Of a stretch of DNA of 64,000 bases, positions 1 through 9,335 are shown piece after piece (positions within the stretch are counted from its first letter, which is position 1; every line of letters begins with the position of its first letter). Origin of the DNA: Bradyrhizobium diazoefficiens (GTDB taxonomy: Bacteria; Pseudomonadota; Alphaproteobacteria; Rhizobiales; Xanthobacteraceae); contig NZ_CP067101.1 of assembly GCF_016616425.1 (NCBI RefSeq), positions 4,154,001 through 4,218,000 on the forward strand, in the 5' to 3' direction. A program made the translations under genes and the position numbers. The notes beneath the pieces were generated by a model. The model was not told the DNA's origin and did no database searches. It saw only the letters and a list, made by a program, of their open reading frames with translations.

Positions 1-603
1 GGGGGCCGCCGCAACGGGAGCCGACGCCGGCGCGGGTGCAGCGGCCGTGGCCGGATGCGGGATGATCAGCTGCTGGCCGGGCGAGAGCGCGCGCGGGCCC
101 TTGTAGCCATTGGCGGCAAGGATCGCGTGCGGCGTGACGTGATAGCGCTTGGCGAGCACGTCGAGCGTGTCGCTGGTGCCGACGATGATCTTGGTCCCCC
201 CAGTCGGCTGAGCGGCGGCAACGGACCGCGGCACGGCGGCCGTGGTCTCCAGGTGCGGCTGCGCCGGGGGCGCGTAGGAACCGACGCCGCGTCCGCCTCC
301 GGACACGCCACCACCCGAAGCGACCGGGTAGGATTGCGGCGCGGACACCGCCGGCGGCGGCAAGGGCTGCGACTGATAGCCAGGCTGCGTCTGCGGCCGC
401 GAATATTGCGGCAGCTCGCGCTGCGGCGGCGCTGCCTGCTGCACCGAACCGGTCTGGTCAGAAGCGAAAGGATTGGAGAAGTTCGACTGGGACAGCCGCG
501 ACGACATGTCGGCGCTGCACCCTGCGAAAGCGAAGGACATCAGCGCCAGCACCGCGACCTGCGGCACGCGGCGCGAGCAAAGCAACTCGACGACAGCGGA
601 CAT
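1..603 (-). CDS. LysM-domain lipoprotein, NlpD-like (C-terminus beyond left edge)
   Basis: Read on the minus strand, an uninterrupted frame starts with ATG at 603 and runs off the left edge, giving 201 residues. The N-terminus is a lipoprotein signal with a lipobox-like FAGC at about residues 26-29. It is followed by a Pro/Gln/Ser-rich linker and then one LysM domain at about residues 138-185 (TKIIVGTSDTLDVLAKRY ... LSPGQQLIIP). LysM binds peptidoglycan. In the NlpD family an M23 peptidase-like domain follows, but here it would lie outside the window. The neighbours pcm and surE match the surE-pcm-nlpD order known from Proteobacteria, which supports an NlpD-type murein hydrolase activator. 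The missing C-terminus prevents a firm name. Confidence 0.85.
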   Translation of the reverse strand, partial: MSAVVELLCSRRVPQVAVLALMSFAFAGCSADMSSRLSQSNFSNPFASDQTGSVQQAAPPQRELPQYSRPQTQPGYQSQPLPPPAVSAPQSYPVASGGGVSGGGRGVGSYAPPAQPHLETTAAVPRSVAAAQPTGGTKIIVGTSDTLDVLAKRYHVTPHAILAANGYKGPRALSPGQQLIIPHPATAAAPAPASAPVAAAP

Positions 604-712
604 GGTTACTCACTCGTACGCAACAGAACTGGTGTTTTAAGTAAACACGCGCCGAGTAAATAACGGCTTAACCCTTCCAATAAGACGTTGGCGGCGCAGC
701 CGATCCGGAAAT

Positions 713-1363
713 CTACAGCTCCCGCGCCACCCCGGGCAGTGCCGGCACGAAGCGGACCTCGACGAGTTCCTTGCGTTCGATCCCGGCTTCGCTGCGGGTC
801 AGGCGGATCAGCGTCTGTACGCCCTGATGCGGGCCGACGGGCGCGATCAGGACGCCACCAAGCTCCAGCCGCTCGACCAAATTCTCCGGAATCTGCTCCA
901 TCGCGGCGGTGACGATGATGCGATCGAACGGTCCGATATTGGGCGGCAGATTGAGACCGTCGCCGAGCATCACCTCGACATTGTGACAGCCGAGCTTTTC
1001 GAGCCTGGCGCGTGCAGCATCGGCAAGTTTGCGATAGCGTTCGACTGTCAGGACCTGACCCGCGAGCCGCGACAACACGGCGGCCTGATACCCCGATCCG
1101 GCCCCGATCTCGAGCACGCGGTGCCGCTTCTGGAGCTGGAGCTGCTCGGTCATGTAGGCCACGACGAAGGGCTGGCTGATGGTCTGCCCGCAGGCGATCG
1201 GCAGTGCGCTGTCACGGTAGGCGGCGTCGCGATCGGCCTCCTCGACGAACAGATCGCGCGGCACTTCCTCCATGGTCCGCAACACCGCCTGGTCGCTGAT
1301 GCCCCGGCGCCTCAGCGAGAGCTGAAACATCATCTTTTCCGGCGGGTGCTGATGGGAGGTCAT
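713..1363 (-). CDS. pcm: Protein-L-isoaspartate O-methyltransferase
   Basis: A 216-residue SAM-dependent methyltransferase that repairs isoaspartyl residues in damaged proteins in the cytoplasm. The family pattern is clear: the substrate-side segment [14 protein letters not shown] at about residues 62-75, then the SAM-binding motif [20 protein letters not shown], a post-I acidic turn (VERY) and [11 protein letters not shown]. Length fits the family. The start is ambiguous between the ATG at 1363 and the adjacent Met pair about 10 codons later. The latter has a purine-rich GGAAAAG just upstream. It lies 110 bp upstream of the LysM lipoprotein on the same strand and may be co-transcribed with it. 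Confidence 0.93.
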   Translation of the reverse strand: MTSHQHPPEKMMFQLSLRRRGISDQAVLRTMEEVPRDLFVEEADRDAAYRDSALPIACGQTISQPFVVAYMTEQLQLQKRHRVLEIGAGSGYQAAVLSRLAGQVLTVERYRKLADAARARLEKLGCHNVEVMLGDGLNLPPNIGPFDRIIVTAAMEQIPENLVERLELGGVLIAPVGPHQGVQTLIRLTRSEAGIERKELVEVRFVPALPGVAREL

Positions 1364-1590
1364 TGTTTGCTTGTGCTGTCTTGCCGGGTCCGGTGGGCGT
1401 TGAGCCCGGCCACGAGAATCGTGTTCCTGCTCAGGAACCCATGATAGGCTTCAGGTGGAGCATTTGACCACAAATCGGCTTGCCACGGACGAGCGGCGAT
1501 GACGATTTTCAGGCATCCGTCAGTCGAAACGCACATTGCGTCAATTCGTGTTATCTGCGAACGTTTTTGGCAATGGGCAAGGACTCAATC

Positions 1591-1962
1591 ATGACCGCGA
1601 CAGGGCTTTCCGGCCGCTCTGTATTTCTCGTCGAGGACGAGGTGATGATCAGGATGATGGTCGCGGACATGCTCGAAGAGCTCGGCTACAAGGTCGCCGC
1701 TGAGGCGGGCGACATCAACGAGGCCATGCGGCTCGCCCAGGCGACCGAATTCGACATCGCCATTCTCGACGTCAACGTCAACGGCAAGGTCATCTCGCCG
1801 GTCGCCGACGTGATCGAGGCGAAAGGCTGCCCGTTCATCTTCGCCACCGGCTACGGCTCCTCCGGCCTGCCCGAGCAGTACCGCGACCGGCCGGCGCTTC
1901 AGAAGCCGTTTCAGCTCGACGCGCTCGGCAAGACCATCGAAGCCGCGCTTCGCGGCGGGTAG
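1591..1962 (+). CDS. Single-domain response regulator (receiver only)
   Basis: A 123-residue stand-alone receiver domain. Acidic pocket EDE is near residues 13-15 (VFLVEDEVMI), phosphoacceptor Asp60 lies in AILDVNVNG, and the conserved Lys lies in LQKPFQ near the C-terminus. There is no output domain, so it probably works by protein-protein contact or as a phosphate sink in a phosphorelay. The start at 1591 is preferred over upstream in-frame codons because AAGGA lies 7 bp before it. It is alone on the plus strand, convergent with surE (3 bp apart) and divergent from pcm. No cognate kinase is adjacent. Confidence 0.9.
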   Translation: MTATGLSGRSVFLVEDEVMIRMMVADMLEELGYKVAAEAGDINEAMRLAQATEFDIAILDVNVNGKVISPVADVIEAKGCPFIFATGYGSSGLPEQYRDRPALQKPFQLDALGKTIEAALRGG

Positions 1963-1965
1963 CGG

Positions 1966-2733
1966 TTATTTCAGCGTCGCACTCAGAGCTTCCGAAAACG
2001 CTTCATTGGTGCGGTCGAGCCTCAGCGGCGTGACCGAGACGTAGCGCTCGCGCAGCGCCGCAAGATCGGTGCCGTCGGCGGGCGTATCCATCATCGCGGT
2101 GCGTTCAAACCCAATCCAGAAATAGGGATTGCCGCGGCCGTCCCTGCGCTCGTCGATCCTGAGGAAGCCGAGATTGCGCTTGCCCTGGCGCGTGACACGG
2201 ATGCCCAGCACATCCTCCGGCGCACAGGCCGGGAAGTTGACGTTGATGACGGTGTCCTTCGGGACGCCGGCGGCGATGACCTTGCGCAGGATGTCGGGGC
2301 CGTACTTGCGCGCGGTGTCCCAGGGCAGGCGCTCGCGGGTCTCGACGCTGAACTCCTGCGACAGCGCGAACGACGGCAATCCCAAGATAGTGCCCTCCAA
2401 CGCGCCGGCGATGGTGCCGGAATAGACCACGTCCTCGGCAACGTTGCGGCCCTTGTTGACCCCGGACAGCACGACGTCGGGCAGCTTGGGCCCGAGGATA
2501 TGGCGCGCACCCATGATGACGCAGTCGGTCGGCGTGCCGCGCACGGCAAAGTGCCGTGGCCCGACCTCGCGCAGGCGCAAGGGATCGTTCAGCGACAGCG
2601 AATGCGACACGCCGGACTGGTCGAGCTCGGGAGCGACCACCCAGACGTCGTCGGACAATGCGCGCGCGATTTCCTCGACGACCTTGAGGCCGGGGGCGTG
2701 GATGCCGTCGTCATTGGTGCAGAGAATGCGCAT
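1966..2733 (-). CDS. surE: 5'/3'-nucleotidase SurE
   Basis: A 255-residue metal-dependent nucleoside monophosphate phosphatase. The defining N-terminal MRILCTNDDGIHAPG carries the metal-binding Asp-Asp pair. It is followed by APELDQSGVSHSLS, RGTPTDCV and the SGVNKGRNVAEDVVYSGT block, all SurE family signatures. Start 2733 is chosen because the family begins exactly at MRIL. The frame stays open for another 54 codons upstream but that extension is unlike SurE. It is cytoplasmic and is usually linked with pcm in a stress-survival cluster, here interrupted by the response regulator on the opposite strand. Confidence 0.95.
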   Translation of the reverse strand: MRILCTNDDGIHAPGLKVVEEIARALSDDVWVVAPELDQSGVSHSLSLNDPLRLREVGPRHFAVRGTPTDCVIMGARHILGPKLPDVVLSGVNKGRNVAEDVVYSGTIAGALEGTILGLPSFALSQEFSVETRERLPWDTARKYGPDILRKVIAAGVPKDTVINVNFPACAPEDVLGIRVTRQGKRNLGFLRIDERRDGRGNPYFWIGFERTAMMDTPADGTDLAALRERYVSVTPLRLDRTNEAFSEALSATLK

Positions 2734-2842
2734 GCGAAGGATCGATTCCAGAAAGCGGGTCTGAGCCGTCTTATCCGGCTCTGGCCGATCAGGCAAACCA
2801 GCCGCCCCGGGGGTCCCGGCGGCAGGTTCCGGCTTATTCCTG

Positions 2843-3205
2843 TTACCGGCGGATGCGCCATTGCGGCAGGAAGCGCGCCAGCCGGCCCTCCGCACGCAGC
2901 TTCATCGCCGGCGGCACCGGGCTCACGACGGGAGCTTCGATCACGCCGAGCGCCTCCAATTGCGCAACGAACGGATCCGACTGCGGGGTCTGCGGAAAGC
3001 GTTCGCGTGCGATCGTCAGCGCCTTGTCGAAATCGGCAGCATTCACACCGGGCTTGGCCCGCCTGTTCTGCACGAGATCGTCGTCCCAGAGCCGTGCGAT
3101 TTCGATGTCGAGTACGCCGCGCAGGCGTTGATCGACGGCCTGGATGCCGGCACCGGTCACCGCCCATTGTCTGCCGACCCAGAAGATATCGCGGTGCAAG
3201 GCCAT
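2843..3205 (-). CDS. Conserved hypothetical protein
   Basis: A predicted 120-residue protein starting MALHRDIFWVGRQWAVTGAG. I do not recognise a named domain. The sequence looks soluble, with a helical Arg/Asp-rich middle (RLRGVLDIEIARLWDDDL) and a Pro-rich stretch before the C-terminus. The frame remains open upstream to 3262, but Met at 3205 starts the more protein-like sequence. It lies between serS and surE, all on the minus strand, 59 bp after serS and 109 bp before surE, so it could be in one transcript. From memory, similar proteins occur next to surE/serS in Bradyrhizobium and Rhodopseudomonas. No function is proposed. Confidence 0.65.
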   Translation of the reverse strand: MALHRDIFWVGRQWAVTGAGIQAVDQRLRGVLDIEIARLWDDDLVQNRRAKPGVNAADFDKALTIARERFPQTPQSDPFVAQLEALGVIEAPVVSPVPPAMKLRAEGRLARFLPQWRIRR

Positions 3206-3264
3206 GAACGGCGGGTTCGCGTGGACGGGCCGGCAGGATAACCGACCGCCCGATCTTCGCAACC

Positions 3265-4611
<1,347 letters not shown>

Positions 4612-4674
4612 TCAGCGCGCAAACATACACCGCCGAACGTTGTAAGTTTGCATTGGCGGGTCTCCTAGCACGGC

Positions 4675-4776
4675 TGTCATCATCCGCGAAGGCGGATGAT
4701 CCAGTATTCCAGAGACGGCAGTGATTCCTCGATAGGGCACGGCATGCTGGATTCCTCGCATGCGCGAGGAATGACA
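4675..4776. repeat. Double-hairpin intergenic repeat between serS and tatC
   Basis: About 102 bp bounded by TGTCAT and ATGACA. It contains two perfect inverted repeats: ATCATCCGC/GCGGATGAT at 4679-4700 and ATTCCTCGC/GCGAGGAAT at 4751-4772. It begins 18 bp downstream of the tatC stop codon on the minus strand. The design resembles REP/BIME-type elements, and I recall the phrase around the first hairpin as common in Bradyrhizobium intergenic DNA. Copy number has to be checked in a genome. Confidence 0.7.
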
Positions 4777-4793
4777 CCGGCGGCCGTGGCGCC

Positions 4794-5603
4794 CTACTCC
4801 GCCGGATTGGCCGGCGTCGAGACGTCGGTGCCGGTGGTAGCCTGCGACGCCGCCTTCTTCTCCACTATCGCGACTGCGATGATCGAGCCCTCGTAGAGCG
4901 CGAGCAGCGGAATCGCGAGCGAGCACTGGCTGAGAATATCGGGCGGCGTCAGCACCGCTGCGATGATGAAAGCGAGCACGATGAAATAGCGGCGTTTCTC
5001 GCGCAGCATCTTTGACGTGATGATGCCGATCCGCCCGAGCAAAGTCAGGATCACCGGAAGCTGGAAGGCAATGCCAAAGGCGAAGATCAGCGACATCATC
5101 AGCGACAGATATTCGCCGACCTTGGGCAGGAGCTGGATCTGCGCGGTCTCGTCACCGCCCATCTGCTGCATGCCGAGCGAGAAGCGCACAAGCATCGGCA
5201 GCACGACGAAATAGACCAGCATCGCGCCCAGCACAAAGAACACGGGCGTCGCGATCAGATACGGCAGGAAGGCCTGCTTCTCATGCTTGTAGAGGCCGGG
5301 CGCGACGAATTTGTAGATCTGCGTCGCGACGATCGGGAACGAGATGAAGCCGGCGCCGAACAGCGCGAGCTTGAGCTGGGTGATGAAATATTCCAGCAGC
5401 GCAGTGTAGATGAATTTCGAGTTCTCGGCGCCCGCAACCCACACGAACGGCCAGACCAGCACGTTGTAGATCTGCTTGGCGAAGAAGAAGCAGAAAATGA
5501 AGGCCACGCCGAATCCGAGCAGCGCCTTGATCAGCCGCGAGCGCAGCTCGATCAGGTGATCCATCAATGGGGCTTTGCTGGCCTCGATATCGGCGTCGCT
5601 CAT
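4794..5603 (-). CDS. tatC: Sec-independent protein translocase TatC
   Basis: A 269-residue polytopic inner-membrane protein and the signal-peptide receptor of the twin-arginine translocase. It starts [24 protein letters not shown], the cytosolic TatC opening with the conserved HL.ELR. Several hydrophobic segments follow (for example [18 protein letters not shown] and [20 protein letters not shown]), consistent with six spans. The ATG overlaps the tatB stop (ATGA type), so the two are translationally coupled. Export clients in this window include the Tat-signal protein at 45347-46324. Confidence 0.97.
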   Translation of the reverse strand: MSDADIEASKAPLMDHLIELRSRLIKALLGFGVAFIFCFFFAKQIYNVLVWPFVWVAGAENSKFIYTALLEYFITQLKLALFGAGFISFPIVATQIYKFVAPGLYKHEKQAFLPYLIATPVFFVLGAMLVYFVVLPMLVRFSLGMQQMGGDETAQIQLLPKVGEYLSLMMSLIFAFGIAFQLPVILTLLGRIGIITSKMLREKRRYFIVLAFIIAAVLTPPDILSQCSLAIPLLALYEGSIIAVAIVEKKAASQATTGTDVSTPANPAE

Positions 5604-6172
5604 AACGCTTTGGCGTCCTTGATCGCGTCGGATGGCCCAGTGTCCTGCGCAACCGGCGGCGCCTGTTCGACCTCACGGCTGATCGCGAGCGGCTCGTTCG
5701 CAGCTGCATGCGCCTCGGCTTCCATGAACGTCGCCGGCGTCGGGACCTCCGGCGTCGTCGGCATTACCGGCGCTTCACTTGAAGTCGACGGCGCTTCACT
5801 TGAAGCCGCCAGCGCTTCACTTGAAGTCGCAGGCGCTTCGATGGCCGGGGCGGCGGATGTCTCGGCCGGCTTGTCCAGCGCATCGACGCGGAGCGCGTCA
5901 CTGACGTCCTTCTGAAGCGAGGTCATCAGATGATTGGTGCCGGTGAAGCCGGAAGCCGCCTCCTTGACCTCGTCAAAGCTCTTCTTGAGATCGGCCATCT
6001 CGGCCTCGCGCATCGCTTCCTGGAACTGGCCCTGGAATTCGGCGGCCATCTTGCGTGCTTTGCCCATCCACTGTCCGACCATGCGCAGTACGCCCGGCAG
6101 CTCTTTCGGGCCGATGGCGATCAGGGCCACGACTCCGACGAGGACCAGTTCACTCCACCCGATGTCGAACAT
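5600..6172 (-). CDS. tatB: Sec-independent protein translocase TatB
   Basis: A 190-residue protein with the TatB layout: one N-terminal membrane helix ([21 protein letters not shown]), the PKELPG hinge, then an amphipathic, charged helix. It forms the receptor complex with TatC. The C-terminal part (about residues 95-190) is low-complexity Ala/Ser/Glu/Pro-rich. It includes three copies of a 7-residue unit around SSEA, encoded by a 21-bp tandem repeat at 5770-5832. Its 3' end overlaps the tatC start by 4 bp. Confidence 0.95.
   Translation of the reverse strand: MFDIGWSELVLVGVVALIAIGPKELPGVLRMVGQWMGKARKMAAEFQGQFQEAMREAEMADLKKSFDEVKEAASGFTGTNHLMTSLQKDVSDALRVDALDKPAETSAAPAIEAPATSSEALAASSEAPSTSSEAPVMPTTPEVPTPATFMEAEAHAAANEPLAISREVEQAPPVAQDTGPSDAIKDAKAL
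5770..5832. repeat. 21-bp tandem repeat x3 inside tatB
   Basis: Three head-to-tail copies of a 21-bp unit beginning GCGCTTCACTTGAAG (5770-5790, 5791-5811, 5812-5832) differ only in the last few bases of each unit. A fourth unit starts (GCGCTTCG) and then diverges. Because the unit is a multiple of three, it encodes an in-frame 7-residue repeat (SSEA-containing) in the disordered TatB tail, so copy number can change without frameshift. Confidence 0.9.
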
Positions 6173-6258
6173 GAGGTCTTCCGTTCACGCCAACCGCAGC
6201 CGGCCCAACCCCTGCGCGCAGGATCGGGCCGCTCGCCGCGTCTCGCGTGCTCTCTGGC

Positions 6259-6492
6259 TCAGACGGCTTTGCTGCCGACGTCGGACCGCGCCGCTGTCGG
6301 CGCACCATTGTGCTCGATGGACTTGGCCGGCTCAGGCTTCTCGGCGGGCTTGTCGTCGTCCTGCATGCCCTTCTTGAACGCCTTGATGCCCTGCGCCACG
6401 TCGCCCATCAGATCCGAAATCTTGCCGCGGCCGAACAGCAGCAGGACCACTGCGATCACCAGGATCCAGTGCCAAATGCTGAGTGAACCCAT
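6259..6492 (-). CDS. tatA: Sec-independent protein translocase TatA
   Basis: A 77-residue pore-forming component of the twin-arginine translocase: [20 protein letters not shown] membrane helix, the FGRGKI hinge, an amphipathic helix ([17 protein letters not shown]) and a short charged tail. Start 6492 is preferred to a codon 15 bp upstream because TatA proteins begin MGS(L/I). It is 86 bp upstream of tatB in the order tatA-tatB-tatC. Confidence 0.95.
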   Translation of the reverse strand: MGSLSIWHWILVIAVVLLLFGRGKISDLMGDVAQGIKAFKKGMQDDDKPAEKPEPAKSIEHNGAPTAARSDVGSKAV

Positions 6493-6650
6493 CCTGCAAC
6501 CCTCCAAACGCGTATGGCCGGGACCCGGCCGATCTTCACCGAAACCTAGGCTTGGCAGGTGTCAAAAACAAGGACCAAGGCAGCGCCAATTCGCTGTTGG
6601 CACTACGTAATTTTGCTAACCGGTCGCGGGACACCGTAGAAGGCCGGGCC

Positions 6651-7403
6651 TTACTCTTCCGTGCCGCCTTCGCTGCCACCCTCATTGCCGCCTTCCGGCG
6701 TTTCGGGCTCGACGGCAGGCGCGAGCGTCAGATCGAGGTCCTCGCCCGGTTCCAGCGGATCCTCGTCCTCCCGCAGCGCCGGATCGTCCGACGGCGTCGG
6801 CACGCTAAATCCGGTCGGCAGGCGCGAATCCAGCAGGCCCGTACCCTTCAGCTCTTCCAGGCCCGGCAGATCGCCGAGCTGTTCCAGGGTGAACTGCGAC
6901 AGGAAGTCCTCGGTGGTTCCGAAGGTCAGCGGACGACCGGGCGTCTTGCGCCGGCCACGCGGCTTGATCCAGCCGGTCTCCAGCAGCACGTCGAGCGTGC
7001 CTTTCGAGGTGACGACGCCCCGGATTTCCTCGATCTCGGCGCGGGTCACCGGCTGGTGATAGGCGATGATCGCCAGCACCTCGATCGCCGCCCGCGACAA
7101 GCGGCGGGTCTCGGTGCTCTCCCGCGTCATCAGCCAGGCGAGATCGCCGGCCGTGCGGAAGGTCCATTTGTTGGCGACGCGGACGAGGTTCACCCCGCGC
7201 AAGGCGTAGTCGGCCTGGAGCTGCTCGAGCGCAGCCTTGACGTCGACGCCCTCGGGCATGCGCTTGGCCAGCGTCGCAGTATCCAGCGGTTCACTCGAAG
7301 CAAACAGCAGCGCTTCCAGCAGCCGCAATTCCTCGGGACGTGCCTGGGATTCGTTCTCCATCGGCTCGGCCTCTTCTACCCGCACTTCAGCCAGGCTTGC
7401 CAT
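6651..7403 (-). CDS. scpB: Segregation and condensation protein B
   Basis: A 250-residue ScpB with paired winged-helix domains that dimerises and binds ScpA to complete the SMC condensin. Recognisable blocks are RLLEALLFASSEPL, FRTAGDLAWLMTRE, RAAIEVLAIIAYHQPVTRAEIE and the DVLLETGWIK segment, followed by a Glu/Asp/Gly-rich acidic C-terminal tail. ATG at 7403 is preferred over an upstream GTG (7424) because AAGGAG sits 8 bp before it. It follows scpA with 21 bp between, so the two are probably co-translated. Confidence 0.93.
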   Translation of the reverse strand: MASLAEVRVEEAEPMENESQARPEELRLLEALLFASSEPLDTATLAKRMPEGVDVKAALEQLQADYALRGVNLVRVANKWTFRTAGDLAWLMTRESTETRRLSRAAIEVLAIIAYHQPVTRAEIEEIRGVVTSKGTLDVLLETGWIKPRGRRKTPGRPLTFGTTEDFLSQFTLEQLGDLPGLEELKGTGLLDSRLPTGFSVPTPSDDPALREDEDPLEPGEDLDLTLAPAVEPETPEGGNEGGSEGGTEE

Positions 7404-7424
7404 GGCAGCTTCTCCTTCTTGCAC

Positions 7425-8264
7425 TTAACCGACCGGCGCATCAGGCGCAGGAGCTGCATCCGGGACCGGTTTTGGGCGCCCCTTCCGGAAATAGATGGGC
7501 GCAAACGCCTCTTTCTGGTTCAGCTCCAGCTGACCTTCCCGCACCAATTCCAGCGCGGCGGCGAAGCTCGAGGCGAACACCGTGGCGCGCTGCGTCGGAT
7601 CGGCGACATGCCGGATCAGAAAATCGTCGAGCACGCCCCAGTCATCCTGCTCGCTGATGCTGCCGACCAGCCGCTCCAGCGTGGCGCGCGCCTCGGCGAG
7701 CGACCACACCGTGCGCTTGGCAAGATGCACGCTCGCCAGCACGCGCGACTGCCGCTGCGAGGCATAGGCGGTGAGCAGATCGTACAGCGTTGCCGTGTAT
7801 TTCGGATGCTTGATCTCGGCGATCTGCTCGGGCTCGCCGCGCGGGAAGATGTCGCGCAGCAATTGTTGCCTGTTCATCAGCCTGTTGGCGGCCTCGCGAA
7901 TGGCCTCCAGCCGGCGCAGGCGGTTGGCGAGCGCCGTCGCCATCTGCTCGGCGCTCGGGCCTTCCGCGCTCGGCGGCTCCGGCAGCAGCAGGCGCGACTT
8001 CAGGAAAGCGAGCCATGCCGCCATGACGAGATAGTCGGCGGCAAGCTCGAGCCGGATCTTTCGCGCGGCTTCGATGAAGTGAAGATATTGGTCGGCCAGC
8101 GCCAGGATCGAGATTTTGGCAAGATCGACCTTCTGCTGTCGCGCCAGTGCGAGCAGCAGGTCGAGCGGACCCTCATAGCCCTCGACGTCCACCACCAACG
8201 CCGGCTCACCCTCGGCAAGCTCTGCGGGCCGCCCGGTTTCGAAAGATAGAATTTCTGCGGTCAT
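7425..8264 (-). CDS. scpA: Segregation and condensation protein A (kleisin)
   Basis: A 279-residue kleisin that bridges the SMC heads during chromosome condensation. The N-terminal signature YEGPLDLLLALARQQKVDL and the following SILALADQYL are typical. The C-terminal winged helix contains FLELVREGQLEL-type sequence (here FAAALELVREGQLELNQ). The ATG overlaps the nagZ stop by 4 bp. An smc gene is not in this window, as is usual in Alphaproteobacteria. Confidence 0.95.
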   Translation of the reverse strand: MTAEILSFETGRPAELAEGEPALVVDVEGYEGPLDLLLALARQQKVDLAKISILALADQYLHFIEAARKIRLELAADYLVMAAWLAFLKSRLLLPEPPSAEGPSAEQMATALANRLRRLEAIREAANRLMNRQQLLRDIFPRGEPEQIAEIKHPKYTATLYDLLTAYASQRQSRVLASVHLAKRTVWSLAEARATLERLVGSISEQDDWGVLDDFLIRHVADPTQRATVFASSFAAALELVREGQLELNQKEAFAPIYFRKGRPKPVPDAAPAPDAPVG

Positions 8265-9289
8265 GCCGATGCCGTGTTTGCCCGTGCGATCAATGCGTCC
8301 AGCTCAGCGCGTGCGGCCACGCGGTCGAGCGGCTGCGGCGCCTTGCGCGCGGCGAGCGCGGCGTTCGCCCGCTCCAGCGCCCGGCCCGATAGTTCGGGTG
8401 TCTGACCGGCGACCGCGCGCATCTCCTCGATGTTGCCGTTGCAATGCAGGGCTATGTCGCAGCCGGCCGCGAAGATGGCGCGGGTCCGCTCCGCGATATT
8501 TCCCGACAGCGCGTTCATCGACACGTCATCACTCATTAACAAACCCTGGAACCCGATTGCGCCGCGAATCACGTCAGCAATCATTGTCGCAGATGTCGTC
8601 GCCGGATGGGCGGGGTCGACCGCGCTAAACACAACATGTGCAGTCATGGCCATCGGCAGGTCCGACAGCGGCTTGAACGCAGCGAAGTCGGTCCGTTCCA
8701 GCTCGTCCCGGGGCGTGTCGACCGTTGGCAGCTTGAAATGGGTGTCGGCAGTGGCCCGGCCATGGCCAGGAATGTGTTTGAGGACCGGCAGCACGCCACC
8801 CTGCTCCAGGCCCTCGGTGACCGCGCGGGCAATGGCCGCGACCTTGCCCGGCTCAGTGCCATAGGCCCGGTTCCCGATCACCGCATCGGCGCCCGGCACC
8901 GGCACATCGGCCAACGGCAAGCAATCCACGTTGATGCCGAGGTCGGCGAGATCAGCGGCGATCAGGCGGGCGCTGAGGCGCGCCGCTGTGAGCCCGAGCA
9001 CCGAATCAGTGTCGTACAAGGTCGAGAACACTGCGCCCGGCGGATAGACCGGCCAGTGCGGCGGACCTAGCCGCTGCACCCGTCCGCCCTCTTGGTCGAT
9101 CAGCACAGGCGCGTCGGCGACACCTGCCGCCGTCCGCAATTCTGCAACCAATGCAGCGACTTGAGCCGGAGTCGCGACATTGCGCTTGAAGAGGATGAAG
9201 CCCCATGGGCGCTCGTCGCGGATAAACTCCCGCTCAGCGGCGGTCAGTTCCGTTCCGGATACACCGGTAATGAAGGCCCGCGTGCTCAT
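8261..9289 (-). CDS. nagZ: Beta-N-acetylhexosaminidase (GH3) NagZ
   Basis: A 342-residue cytoplasmic glycoside hydrolase of family 3 that removes GlcNAc from anhydro-muropeptides in cell-wall recycling. Family motifs are the substrate-binding LIDQEGGRVQRL, the GNRAYG turn, KHIPGHGRATADTH with the conserved Lys-His/Gly-His loop and catalytic His, and LLMSDDVSMNALSG carrying the nucleophile Asp. Length is normal. It leads into scpA by a 4-bp overlap, an arrangement conserved in many Alphaproteobacteria. Confidence 0.96.
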   Translation of the reverse strand: MSTRAFITGVSGTELTAAEREFIRDERPWGFILFKRNVATPAQVAALVAELRTAAGVADAPVLIDQEGGRVQRLGPPHWPVYPPGAVFSTLYDTDSVLGLTAARLSARLIAADLADLGINVDCLPLADVPVPGADAVIGNRAYGTEPGKVAAIARAVTEGLEQGGVLPVLKHIPGHGRATADTHFKLPTVDTPRDELERTDFAAFKPLSDLPMAMTAHVVFSAVDPAHPATTSATMIADVIRGAIGFQGLLMSDDVSMNALSGNIAERTRAIFAAGCDIALHCNGNIEEMRAVAGQTPELSGRALERANAALAARKAPQPLDRVAARAELDALIARANTASA

Positions 9290-9335
9290 AACGGCCGATT
9301 AACCCTGACGCGCGAGGGGGTCAAGGAAACGGCCG

